A stretch of DNA of 64,000 nt. It comes from Niabella aurantiaca DSM 17617 (GTDB taxonomy: Bacteria; Bacteroidota; Bacteroidia; Chitinophagales; Chitinophagaceae). The stretch is from positions 248,001-312,000 of the forward strand of contig NZ_KB893637.1 in the NCBI RefSeq assembly GCF_000374125.1, given 5' to 3'. The notes beneath the pieces were generated by a model that did not search any database, was not told the DNA's origin, and saw only the letters and a program-made list of their open reading frames with translations. Below are positions 18,515-26,331 of the stretch, in pieces (the first letter of the stretch is position 1; the number at the start of each line of letters is the position of its first letter). A program made the position numbers and the translations under genes.

Positions 18515-19735
18515 ATGCTGAACCGGAGATCTTTTCTTACCATGGCGGGTGGAACAACGGCATCGCTGTTGCTTGCATCCGGCCGGTCTTTTGCTACGGG
18601 CCCTTCCGGGAGCCAAAATAAAATAAGGATCGGGATCGTAGGCGGGCGTTTTGGTGCTTCCTTTCATTTTCATGAGCACCCGGATTGCATCGTTGAAGCG
18701 GTGAGTGATCTTAAGGCAGACCTGCGGCAGCGGTTGATGCAGACCTACAAATGCTCTAAAAGTTATCCCTCTCTTGCAGAGCTTTTAAAAGATAAAAAGA
18801 TTGCCGCCGTATTTATAGCAACCCCCGCGCCCGATCATGCAACGCATGTGATCCAGTCATTAAAAGCGGGCAAGCATGTGCTTTGCGCCGTGCCGGTGGC
18901 GTTAACATTGGAAGATTGCCGCCGGGTGCTGGAAACCGTAAAGCAAACGGGGCTTACCTATATGATGGCGGAAACCAGTTATTACCGTCAGCAAACGATC
19001 TCTGTACGCAAGATGTACCGGAACGGCGATTTTGGAACCATCTTCCGCTCCGCCGGGGAGTACCATCACCCCGGACTGGAAGTGCTGTATTTTGATGAGC
19101 ACAAAAAGCCCACCTGGAGGCATGGCCTGCCCCCCATGCTTTATCCCACGCATTGTACGGCTTTCCTGGTTTCGGTAACGGGGGAGCGACTGACCCGTGT
19201 AAGCTGCATGGGCTGGGGCGATGACAGCCCGATACTGAAAAACAATGCATACCGGAACCCCTTCTGGAACGAAACAGCAATGTTTGAAACGGATAAAGGA
19301 CATCCGTTTAAGGTGGAAGTGGACTGGCGGGCAGCTGTCCGAAATGCGGAGCGTGCCGAATGGGAAGGCAATAAAATGAGCTTTTACATGGCGCACCGGG
19401 AGGCCGATCCCCAGGACAATATTGTTGTGCGTTATGCAGAGCAGATTGGATATGATGATGCAGGGTTCAAACATAAGGCCCCGGTTACAGAGCCTTACAA
19501 GCAGGAGCTTTGGTGGCAAACTGATCTGCTGCCGGCGCCGTTGCGGCACAACAGCGGGCATGGCGGCTCCCACACCTTTCTGACGCATGAGTTTATCGAC
19601 GCCCTTGTGCATAACCGGAAACCTGCTGTAGATATATATGAGTCGCTGGCCTATACCGTACCCGGTATTGTGGCGCACCAATCTGCTTTAAAGGGCGGGG
19701 AAAGCATGAAGGTACCCGTTTTTGATCCCCGGTGA
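18515..19735 (+). CDS. Secreted Gfo/Idh/MocA-family protein, GH109-like, lacking the EKP lysine
   Basis: A 406-residue protein with a Tat-like leader (NRRSFLTMAGG). A Rossmann fold follows (IRIGIVGGRFGASF), then KHVLCAVPVALT. In ordinary Gfo/Idh dehydrogenases this segment reads EKP with a catalytic Lys; here residues 125-127 are AVP. GH109 enzymes, which use tightly bound NAD to cleave N-acetylgalactosaminides, are exported and also show a non-EKP segment (EVP-like). The end, HGGSHTFLTHEF...PGIVAHQSALKGGE, is typical of exported Bacteroidota members. A glycosidase-type redox mechanism is plausible but not shown. Likely co-transcribed with GH127 (7-bp gap). Confidence 0.8.
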   Translation: MLNRRSFLTMAGGTTASLLLASGRSFATGPSGSQNKIRIGIVGGRFGASFHFHEHPDCIVEAVSDLKADLRQRLMQTYKCSKSYPSLAELLKDKKIAAVFIATPAPDHATHVIQSLKAGKHVLCAVPVALTLEDCRRVLETVKQTGLTYMMAETSYYRQQTISVRKMYRNGDFGTIFRSAGEYHHPGLEVLYFDEHKKPTWRHGLPPMLYPTHCTAFLVSVTGERLTRVSCMGWGDDSPILKNNAYRNPFWNETAMFETDKGHPFKVEVDWRAAVRNAERAEWEGNKMSFYMAHREADPQDNIVVRYAEQIGYDDAGFKHKAPVTEPYKQELWWQTDLLPAPLRHNSGHGGSHTFLTHEFIDALVHNRKPAVDIYESLAYTVPGIVAHQSALKGGESMKVPVFDPR

Positions 19736-19839
19736 TGTACTTTACGTTCTGCCGGCTTTTTTATTAGATCCTGCACATGACCCGTTGGTGAGTGAGGCCG
19801 TGCTGATCCGTGTGCCGCGCGGGCACAACTGTGTTCCAC

Positions 19840-20589
19840 CCGCCGGACAGCATTGATGCATTCTGGAAAAAAACATGTGCCCGCCTCGCTGCAATACCCA
19901 TCGACGGCAAAACAGAGCCGGTGGCCGAAACACTGTCCTATAAAAAATATTTTATCACGGTAAAAAGCCTCAACAATGTTACGGTGGCCGGTTATTTTTC
20001 GATCCCGGTTCAGGGAGAAGCCAGGGCGTGCAATTGGGCGAATGCCAGCGGGGTTATGCCGTACTACAGGTATATCCCAGGGGCCAGGGTATTTCGTCAA
20101 ACTATTTCTCGATTAACAGCGACAAACTGAGCACCAAACTGGCTTTGCCCGAAGGCGATTATTATCAGGGAGGATATATGGATATTATCCGCATGATCGG
20201 TTATATAGTTACACGACCGGATATTGATTCCAGCCGCATTGCCATGGTGGGCACCAGCCAGGCCGGAGGGATCTCGCTCGCAGTTACGGTCTTGGACAGC
20301 CGCATTAAGGCGGTAGTGGCTCATGTGCCTTATCTCTGCAATGCGGGATTGACGGTTACTTTGCCCTCTTCATCTTAAAATATTACTGAACCGGGCAGGC
20401 AACAATATTGCAGCGGCCTTTCGAACACTTGATTATTTTGATCCTTATGTACTATCCGGCGGGATTGGGGTACCGGCATCCATGGATGAATACCGGTTTT
20501 ACCCCGATGTGCCGCATACGAGCTGTATGGATTTTTATACGCGTACGTGGGTGTTCCCGGACCGTTATTTTAAAAACGTAAAACAATAA
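19840..20589 (+). pseudogene. Decayed AXE1-type acetyl esterase, copy of the gene at 23465
   Basis: Translated pieces in different frames match the intact esterase at 23465-24433 closely: SIDAFWKK, VKSLNNVT, ECQRGYAV, DKLSTKLA, QGGYMDIIRMI and HTSCMD. The signal peptide is missing. About 20 codons are lost with a frame change near 20025, another break lies near 20375, and about 26 codons that should hold the GGKDVLCP segment (including the acidic catalytic residue) are gone. The nucleophile region survives as GTSQAGG. It is clearly non-functional and comes from a duplication that also involves the two catabolic genes between the copies. Confidence 0.92.
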
Positions 20590-21037
20590 GCGCAATGATG
20601 CCTGTCGCCCTGGTTCGCGCCCACGCAAATCGGGGATCACCGCCGCACTGCGGCTGAAACATTCGATTCTTGCTCGGGGTACAAAGATTGCCGGCGTGCA
20701 GCGTCATTGTCTGTTCTTTGCTTTTACAGTATACGGCATAACGTGTACGATTTCTGAGTCGCATCGGGGAAAGACCTTAAGACAAATACCTGGATTGGAT
20801 TATATCCCGGCGATCCCCGGTTCATCTTCGGCTGGCCGTTAACGGATGCGGAAGAAGCTTCTTCGCATTTTTATGGGATAGCACAGCGGAAGGGCCGGAA
20901 AAAGTGGCCGGTATCACCCGCCAGAGCCGCTAAAAGAAAATACTACTACAATATCAAAAAGTATCAGCATGCTGAAGCCGGTTAAAGTATTTTTGAGTGA
21001 TGACGATAATGCCGTTTTAACGAGATCAAGCAGTTAC
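20590..21037. other. Gene-free stretch with a possible unassigned remnant
   Basis: No intact gene is seen between the decayed esterase and the dehydratase start. A short open stretch at about 20780-20933 reads SPVHLRLAVNGCGRSFFAFL and ends at a TAA, which looks like the end of a beta-rich protein, but I could not assign it. The dehydratase frame is open up to 20969, though the family start is at 21038. Confidence 0.35.
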
Positions 21038-22279
21038 ATGAAAATTAAAGAGGTTACCACTATATTACTTACAGGGCCCTGTACCCTGGATCCCTATTTG
21101 TCTGAGGCACGCAAGCTACGGAGCGCCGCATTTGTAAAAATTGAAACCGAGGAGGGGTTGACGGGCATTGGTGAAACATACGGGGGTTATTTCTTCCCGG
21201 AATCGATACCGGCCATTGTGGATTTTTTTAAACCCATCTTGATCGGCGCAGATGCCGGGGATATCCGCACCCTCTGGCAGCGCATGTACCATTGCGGCAA
21301 TTTCTGGTGCCGGGTGGGCCTGGGCGCCATTGCGCTTACAGGTATTGAGGCCGCGCTTTGGGATCTGAAAGGAAAAGCTGCAGGCATGCCGGTGTACCGG
21401 TTATTGCAGGAGGAATACGGAAAGGACTTTAAAATGGTACAGCAGCACGAAAAACTGCCCTGTTATGCAACCGGTGGTCCCAGCAATTATCCGTTGGACA
21501 AGCTGGCCGGTAAAATAGAATACTACTGCTCCCTGGGGTTTAAAGGGGTAAAGGTAGGCGCCGGGGCGTATTATAAAGATAAAGGTTCCCAAATCTCGAA
21601 CGAGCCGGAGGCCGCGGCCGCTTTTGAAGTAGAAAAGCTCCGCTTTATAAGAGAACGTTTTGGCAGGGACCTGTGGCTGATGCTGGATGCGCATATGGGC
21701 AATCACGCCACCGCCACCTGGAATCTGGATACCGCCCTGGCAGTGGCTAAAGCGGTAGAGACCGAAGACCTGTTCTTCCTGGAAGAACCGCTGCATTATA
21801 CACGGCCCGACTGGTATGCCGAGCTTTGCCGGAATACCAGAACACGCATAGCCGGAGGCGAATGTCTGACCGCAGTGAGCGAATGGCAGACCTTTATTGA
21901 GAAAGAATGTTTTCATATTGGTCAGCCGGATGCGGCTTTTGTTTCCGGACTGGGGCCGTTTATGGAAATTGCGGCGAGCCTGGCACAGAAAAACAGTAGT
22001 ATTGCGCCGCATGCCTGGGGCGCCGGTGCTGCGCAGATGCAGAATATACATGCCGGTTTTGCCTGCTCCAATACCGTGATGCTGGAAGTGGCGCCGGCTT
22101 ACGGCCCGCTGCACAGTGAGCTGATCGGCGACGGCCTGCAGATAAAAGACGGATACGTATTGCCTCCGGAAAAACCGGGACTGGGGATCGAACTTACCGA
22201 TGCGACCATAAAACGTTTTCCTTTTGTACCCGGAAGCGGAGAGTTTAACAGTGTGCCGGGAAAAATATTAACAACCTGA
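21038..22279 (+). CDS. Enolase-superfamily (mandelate racemase/muconate lactonizing type) sugar-acid dehydratase
   Basis: 413 residues from the ATG at 21038 (MKIKEVTT), the usual start of the family; the frame continues to 20969. Cytoplasmic. Visible marks: GIGETYGG in the capping domain, KGVKVG where the catalytic Lys pair sits, LDAHMG and LEEP and AGGE for the three metal ligands, and PHAWG for the catalytic His. This layout is typical of aldonate or related acid-sugar dehydratases giving 2-keto-3-deoxy products, which could feed the aldolases at 9280 and 44901. The gene is 4 bp before the hydroxyacid dehydrogenase. Confidence 0.9.
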   Translation: MKIKEVTTILLTGPCTLDPYLSEARKLRSAAFVKIETEEGLTGIGETYGGYFFPESIPAIVDFFKPILIGADAGDIRTLWQRMYHCGNFWCRVGLGAIALTGIEAALWDLKGKAAGMPVYRLLQEEYGKDFKMVQQHEKLPCYATGGPSNYPLDKLAGKIEYYCSLGFKGVKVGAGAYYKDKGSQISNEPEAAAAFEVEKLRFIRERFGRDLWLMLDAHMGNHATATWNLDTALAVAKAVETEDLFFLEEPLHYTRPDWYAELCRNTRTRIAGGECLTAVSEWQTFIEKECFHIGQPDAAFVSGLGPFMEIAASLAQKNSSIAPHAWGAGAAQMQNIHAGFACSNTVMLEVAPAYGPLHSELIGDGLQIKDGYVLPPEKPGLGIELTDATIKRFPFVPGSGEFNSVPGKILTT

Positions 22280-22283
22280 TTGG

Positions 22284-23297
22284 ATGATGGAACTGATTAT
22301 CGACCTGCCGGTATATGCGCCTGTTCTGAAAAAATTACAGGCATTGGATGGAATAACGGTCCGCGTGCTTGCGGAGCCGGCAGACAACGCGCGTGAACGG
22401 CCGGTATCTGAAATTGAAAATGGAGCCCTCTTACTGTGCACGATTCCTCCTGTGAACCATACGGCCATGAAAAAGCTGGAGCTGGTACAGATCGCTTCTG
22501 CGGGATATACCCAACTCATCGGCCAGGGATTTGCCGAAAGAAATGTCCGCTGTTGTAATGCCTTAGGAGTATTTGATGTACCCATCGCAGAATGGAACAT
22601 TGCCATGATGATCAACCTGGCCCGCGACTTCAGGGGTATGCTGCACAATCAGCAGCAAAAGATCTGGGATCGTTCTGCACGCTTCCAGGACGAAATAAGA
22701 GGGAGAGTGGTAGGCATCTGGGGTTATGGAGGCATTGGCCGGGAAACGGCGCGGCTGGCTAAAACACTTGGAATGACGGTGCATGTATTGAGCCGGTCGG
22801 GTGTAAAGCCGCGGAAAAGTGCTTATTGTGTTCCGGGAACCGGCGACCCGGAGGGACTGCTGCCGGACCGGGTGTTTGGGATGCATGAAAAAGAAGCGTT
22901 TTTAAGATCTGCCGATTTTTTAATTATGGCCATTCCGCAAACGGGGGCTACAGTGGGGATCGTGGGAGAAGAAGAATTGAGGTCATTAAAACCCACGGCA
23001 TTTTTATTAAACCCCGCGCGTGGTCCGCTGGTCAAAGAAGCAGCCCTGATCCGGGCATTGAAAGAGCACTGGTTTGCCGGCGCGGCGCTGGATACGCATT
23101 ATCACTATCCCATGCCGCCGGAGCATCCGTTATGGGAAATGGAAAATGTGATCCTTACACCCCATATTTCCGGATCCAGTGCCAGTCCGTATTTCCTGGA
23201 GCGGGTATGGGATATTTTCTTTGAAAATGTACAGCGCTTCCGGGATCGGCAGCCATTGCTAAACGAATTGTCTGCCGCTGCACTTACGGGCAGTTGA
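22284..23297 (+). CDS. D-2-hydroxyacid dehydrogenase family protein
   Basis: A 337-residue cytoplasmic NAD(P)-dependent oxidoreductase. The dinucleotide fold shows GYGGIGRETA followed by an ...VLSRSG strand. The catalytic set is present: Arg in NPARG, a downstream Glu/Asp region, and His in PHISG. The family reduces 2-keto acids or oxidises D-2-hydroxy acids. Placed 4 bp after the enolase-type dehydratase, it may act on the keto acid made by that enzyme or on glycerate/tartronate-type products. Start may be either of two adjacent ATGs (22284 or 22287). Confidence 0.88.
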   Translation: MMELIIDLPVYAPVLKKLQALDGITVRVLAEPADNARERPVSEIENGALLLCTIPPVNHTAMKKLELVQIASAGYTQLIGQGFAERNVRCCNALGVFDVPIAEWNIAMMINLARDFRGMLHNQQQKIWDRSARFQDEIRGRVVGIWGYGGIGRETARLAKTLGMTVHVLSRSGVKPRKSAYCVPGTGDPEGLLPDRVFGMHEKEAFLRSADFLIMAIPQTGATVGIVGEEELRSLKPTAFLLNPARGPLVKEAALIRALKEHWFAGAALDTHYHYPMPPEHPLWEMENVILTPHISGSSASPYFLERVWDIFFENVQRFRDRQPLLNELSAAALTGS

Positions 23298-23363
23298 TGT
23301 TGGCCGGGCATATAGAACGTATTGTTGTGTTATAGCAAAATAGAGAGGTGAGGTCACTCCGTT

Positions 23364-23413
23364 CCGGCAGCTGCCGGGATTGACAGGGAGTGAGCCTGCC
23401 ACAACCGGCAGGC
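23364..23413. repeat. Cluster of palindromes upstream of the AXE1 gene
   Basis: The 167-bp gap before the esterase holds a perfect 14-bp palindrome CCGGCAGCTGCCGG at 23364-23377 and a 7-bp perfect hairpin GCCTGCC/GGCAGGC with a 6-nt loop at 23394-23413, followed by more GC-rich self-complementary text to about 23451. It resembles dispersed GGCAGGC-type palindromes seen in Bacteroidota genomes. A role as terminator for the upstream pair is possible, but there is no T-run. Confidence 0.6.
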
Positions 23414-23464
23414 GGGCTGGCCGAGGCCTGCCTGTCCGGTCCGGCGGGCCGTTATTTAAAATAA

Positions 23465-24433
23465 ATGTATAAAATGAAATATATTTTCACAATAACGACG
23501 GTTGTGTTGCTGGCCTTGTATGGTCATGCGGCGGTGCGGGCAAAGGGAACGCCTCCGCGGGACAGTATTGATGCATTCTGGAAAAAAACAAGGGAGAGGC
23601 TGGCGGCGGTGCCGATGGATGCAAAAGCCGTACCGGTGGTTGAAGCGCTGCCTTTTAAAAAATATGTAGTTACGGTAAAGAGCCTCAATAATGTTACGGT
23701 ACTGGGTTATCTTTCCATTCCGGTGCAGGGCGAGGCACCGGCAAAACCATGGCCGCTGCTGGTAACGACCACCGGGTACAGTGGCAACGGGCTGGGCCTG
23801 CAGCCCGGCGAATGTCAGCGGGGGTATGCTGTATTGCATGTATATCCGCGGGGACAGGGCCCTTCGTCTGATTATTTTAATATTACCAGCGATAAGCTGA
23901 GCACCAAACTGGCTTCGCCGGAAGGCTATTATTACCAGGGAGGGTATATGGACATTATCCGTATGATCGACTATGCGGTAACGCGTCCTGATATTGATAC
24001 CAGCCGTATTGCCATGGTGGGCACCAGCCAGGGAGGTGGCATTGCGCTGGCCATTACCGCATTGGATAGCCGCGTTAAGGCCGTGGTGGCGCACGTGCCT
24101 TTTCTCTGCAATTTAAGGCTGGCAGCAACCATGCCATCCCTTGCCAGGTCATTGCTGGACCGGGCTGGCAACAATAATGAAATGGCGTTCCGGACACTTG
24201 ATTATTTTGACCCTTATATGCTGGCGTACCGGATCAGCGTACCGGCATTCATGGACGCCGGCGGCAAAGACGTATTGTGCCCTGCGCCTACCATTAAGGC
24301 GGTGTATGATAAAATAAAAAGCAAAAAAAAGGAATACCAGTTTTATCCTGGTCTGCCGCATACCAGCTGTATGGATTCGTATGCACGTACCTGGGTATTC
24401 CTGGACCGCTATTTTAAAAACGCGAAAAAATAA
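23465..24433 (+). CDS. Secreted AXE1-type acetyl esterase (acetylxylan esterase/cephalosporin deacetylase family)
   Basis: 322 residues with a Sec leader; the ATG at 23474 is an alternative start. It is an alpha/beta-hydrolase. The nucleophile elbow is GTSQGGG with Ser188 (from 23465), the acid is in DAGGKDVLCP and the His in LPHTSC. The ECQRGYAV...PRGQG region is typical of AXE1 proteins. Likely removes acetyl groups from glycan fragments in the periplasm. A decayed copy lies at 19840-20589. The next gene starts 5 bp later, so it probably leads an operon running through the tandem sialidase-fold pair. Confidence 0.88.
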   Translation: MYKMKYIFTITTVVLLALYGHAAVRAKGTPPRDSIDAFWKKTRERLAAVPMDAKAVPVVEALPFKKYVVTVKSLNNVTVLGYLSIPVQGEAPAKPWPLLVTTTGYSGNGLGLQPGECQRGYAVLHVYPRGQGPSSDYFNITSDKLSTKLASPEGYYYQGGYMDIIRMIDYAVTRPDIDTSRIAMVGTSQGGGIALAITALDSRVKAVVAHVPFLCNLRLAATMPSLARSLLDRAGNNNEMAFRTLDYFDPYMLAYRISVPAFMDAGGKDVLCPAPTIKAVYDKIKSKKKEYQFYPGLPHTSCMDSYARTWVFLDRYFKNAKK

Positions 24434-24438
24434 AAGAG

Positions 24439-26301
24439 ATGATGCTGAAGCATACAAAGACATTGCCCGGGAGCAAACGAAAGCTTCTCCTTTTTGTTAC
24501 CGCTTTTTTAGGTGGCGCGGCAATGGGCTTATCCGCACTGGTTGGCCAGGGCATTCAGAGGATAGAAGGTTACGATACCGTGCTGTTTCATTACAACGGG
24601 AATCGTACGCTGGCTACAACAGACTACCGGGGCACCAAAAAGGGGTATATGACCGCTGCCTGGTGGGCGCCGGAGCAAATGAAAAAAAATATATTGCGCT
24701 GGCGGACCGCAACCGTACCGGAAAAAAAGAATACCGTGTTTGTTTTTGTTGGCGCTTCTGCTCCGTTGCCAGCGGAATTTTCCCGGGGCCCCGCAGTAAA
24801 GCTTACGGTGAACGGGCAGTATGCGCTCACTTTCAAAACAGGGGTCTTGCGGGACTTTACCTGGACGGAGGGAGATTGTAAGTTGAGATACAGCTCCAAG
24901 CGGGTGGAGTATCCTTACTTTGGCACGCACCGGCAGTTTCAGCTGCATGGCAACAGCGGGCTGTACGAGCTTACCATTCCTGCTTCAATGCTGGAACCGG
25001 GCAAGCCCGCGGTGATCGAAGCCGAAATGCTTCCGTTTCCCCAGTGGCCCAACGGCTGGTTTATGGTAAAAGCATACCGGGATGTATTGAAGCAGGAAAC
25101 GATCGCAGACCTGCAGGGACAGGTAAATACATTGAGAAAAGATGTGGCTACTTTGAATGAGCTTACACATGTGCTGGGCACACAGCTGTACAGCAGCCTG
25201 CTGGGCACCGATCGTTTCCAGCATCAGGTGATCTATGCCGATGGCTTCCGGCACCTGCACCCGGCCGATCTGGTAACGCTGCAGAATGGCGAATGGCTGC
25301 TGTTCAGCAGGGAGGGTACTGAACATCTTTCCGATGATGGCGACGTCTTTTTATTGCGTTCAAAAGACCAGGGGAAAACCTGGGGCGGGAAACAATGGGT
25401 TGCCAGCATCCCGGAAGTAGATGAACGGGAAGCCTGCGGCCTTCAGCTAAAGGATGGTACCATTGTAATGGCCGTTTTTTATAACAAGCTCTATTTTAAG
25501 GATGGTAGCTATTTTTTGTGGAAACCCGGATCGGTGCTTCCCAAAGACCCGGTACACCCGCGGCTGGGCACTTATATCATTACCTCGAACGATAACGGGC
25601 GCTCCTGGTCGGAGCCCCGGTATATTGACATAAAAGGCATGCCGGTAAACGGGCTGGAAGGCCCCACAGACGCGCCCATTGAGCTTCCAGACGGTTCCAT
25701 CGGTATGGCAGTGATCGGCTATTCGCTGCAGGGCGATTCAAAAAACACCGGTTCTGTCTTTTTGCGGTCAACGGACAAAGGCAAGAGCTGGGGCTATGTG
25801 GCTACCATTGCCAGCGACCCGGGCGGCAGGCTGGGCGGCTTTGTGGAACCGGGCATTGTGCGTACAAAAACGGGTCGCATCATAGCCGGGTTGCGCAATC
25901 ATGCCGACGAAAATGCAATCTGGATGACCTATTCTGATGACAACGGAAAAACCTGGGTGCCTGTTTTTAAAACGGCAATGATCGGCCATCCGGTGGATCT
26001 GATCCAGTTAACGGATGGGCGGATCATGGCTACCTATGGCATCCGGGAGGCGCATGCGAAGCCGGGCGGAATCCGGGCATGCTTCAGCAACGACAATGGC
26101 AACACCTGGGACATCCGCACAGAAGTCCAGTTGCGAAACGATTTTATCAATATGGATATCGGGTATCCGGAATCCGTTGAGCTGAAAGGCGGGAAGGTGT
26201 TTACCGCATATTATTTTAATCTCTTTGGAAAATATTTTTTGGGCAGCACCATCTGGAACCTGAAAGATGCGGCGGTGCCGCGTTCCGCTACCCGGCACTA
26301 A
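24439..26301 (+). CDS. Sialidase-fold protein with a new N-terminal domain (tandem copy 1)
   Basis: A 620-residue secreted protein. After the leader (about residues 1-36) there is an approximately 190-residue beta-rich domain that I do not recognise, with landmarks KGYMTAAWWAPEQMKKNIL, VKLTVNGQYALTF and HRQFQLHGNSG. A short heptad-like helix follows (TIADLQGQVNTLRKDVATLN), then a propeller with five Asp boxes (SKDQGKTW, SNDNGRSW, STDKGKSW, SDDNGKTW, SNDNGNTW). Cleft residues: REGTEHLSDDG for the acid/base Asp region, FVEPGIV...GLRN for Glu/Arg, GIRACFS for Arg, IGYPESVEL for Tyr. RHLHP occupies the FRIP place. Its twin starts 30 bp downstream. Confidence 0.8.
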   Translation: MMLKHTKTLPGSKRKLLLFVTAFLGGAAMGLSALVGQGIQRIEGYDTVLFHYNGNRTLATTDYRGTKKGYMTAAWWAPEQMKKNILRWRTATVPEKKNTVFVFVGASAPLPAEFSRGPAVKLTVNGQYALTFKTGVLRDFTWTEGDCKLRYSSKRVEYPYFGTHRQFQLHGNSGLYELTIPASMLEPGKPAVIEAEMLPFPQWPNGWFMVKAYRDVLKQETIADLQGQVNTLRKDVATLNELTHVLGTQLYSSLLGTDRFQHQVIYADGFRHLHPADLVTLQNGEWLLFSREGTEHLSDDGDVFLLRSKDQGKTWGGKQWVASIPEVDEREACGLQLKDGTIVMAVFYNKLYFKDGSYFLWKPGSVLPKDPVHPRLGTYIITSNDNGRSWSEPRYIDIKGMPVNGLEGPTDAPIELPDGSIGMAVIGYSLQGDSKNTGSVFLRSTDKGKSWGYVATIASDPGGRLGGFVEPGIVRTKTGRIIAGLRNHADENAIWMTYSDDNGKTWVPVFKTAMIGHPVDLIQLTDGRIMATYGIREAHAKPGGIRACFSNDNGNTWDIRTEVQLRNDFINMDIGYPESVELKGGKVFTAYYFNLFGKYFLGSTIWNLKDAAVPRSATRH

Positions 26302-26331
26302 AAACAGATCTTTATTATTTAAACAAGAAGT

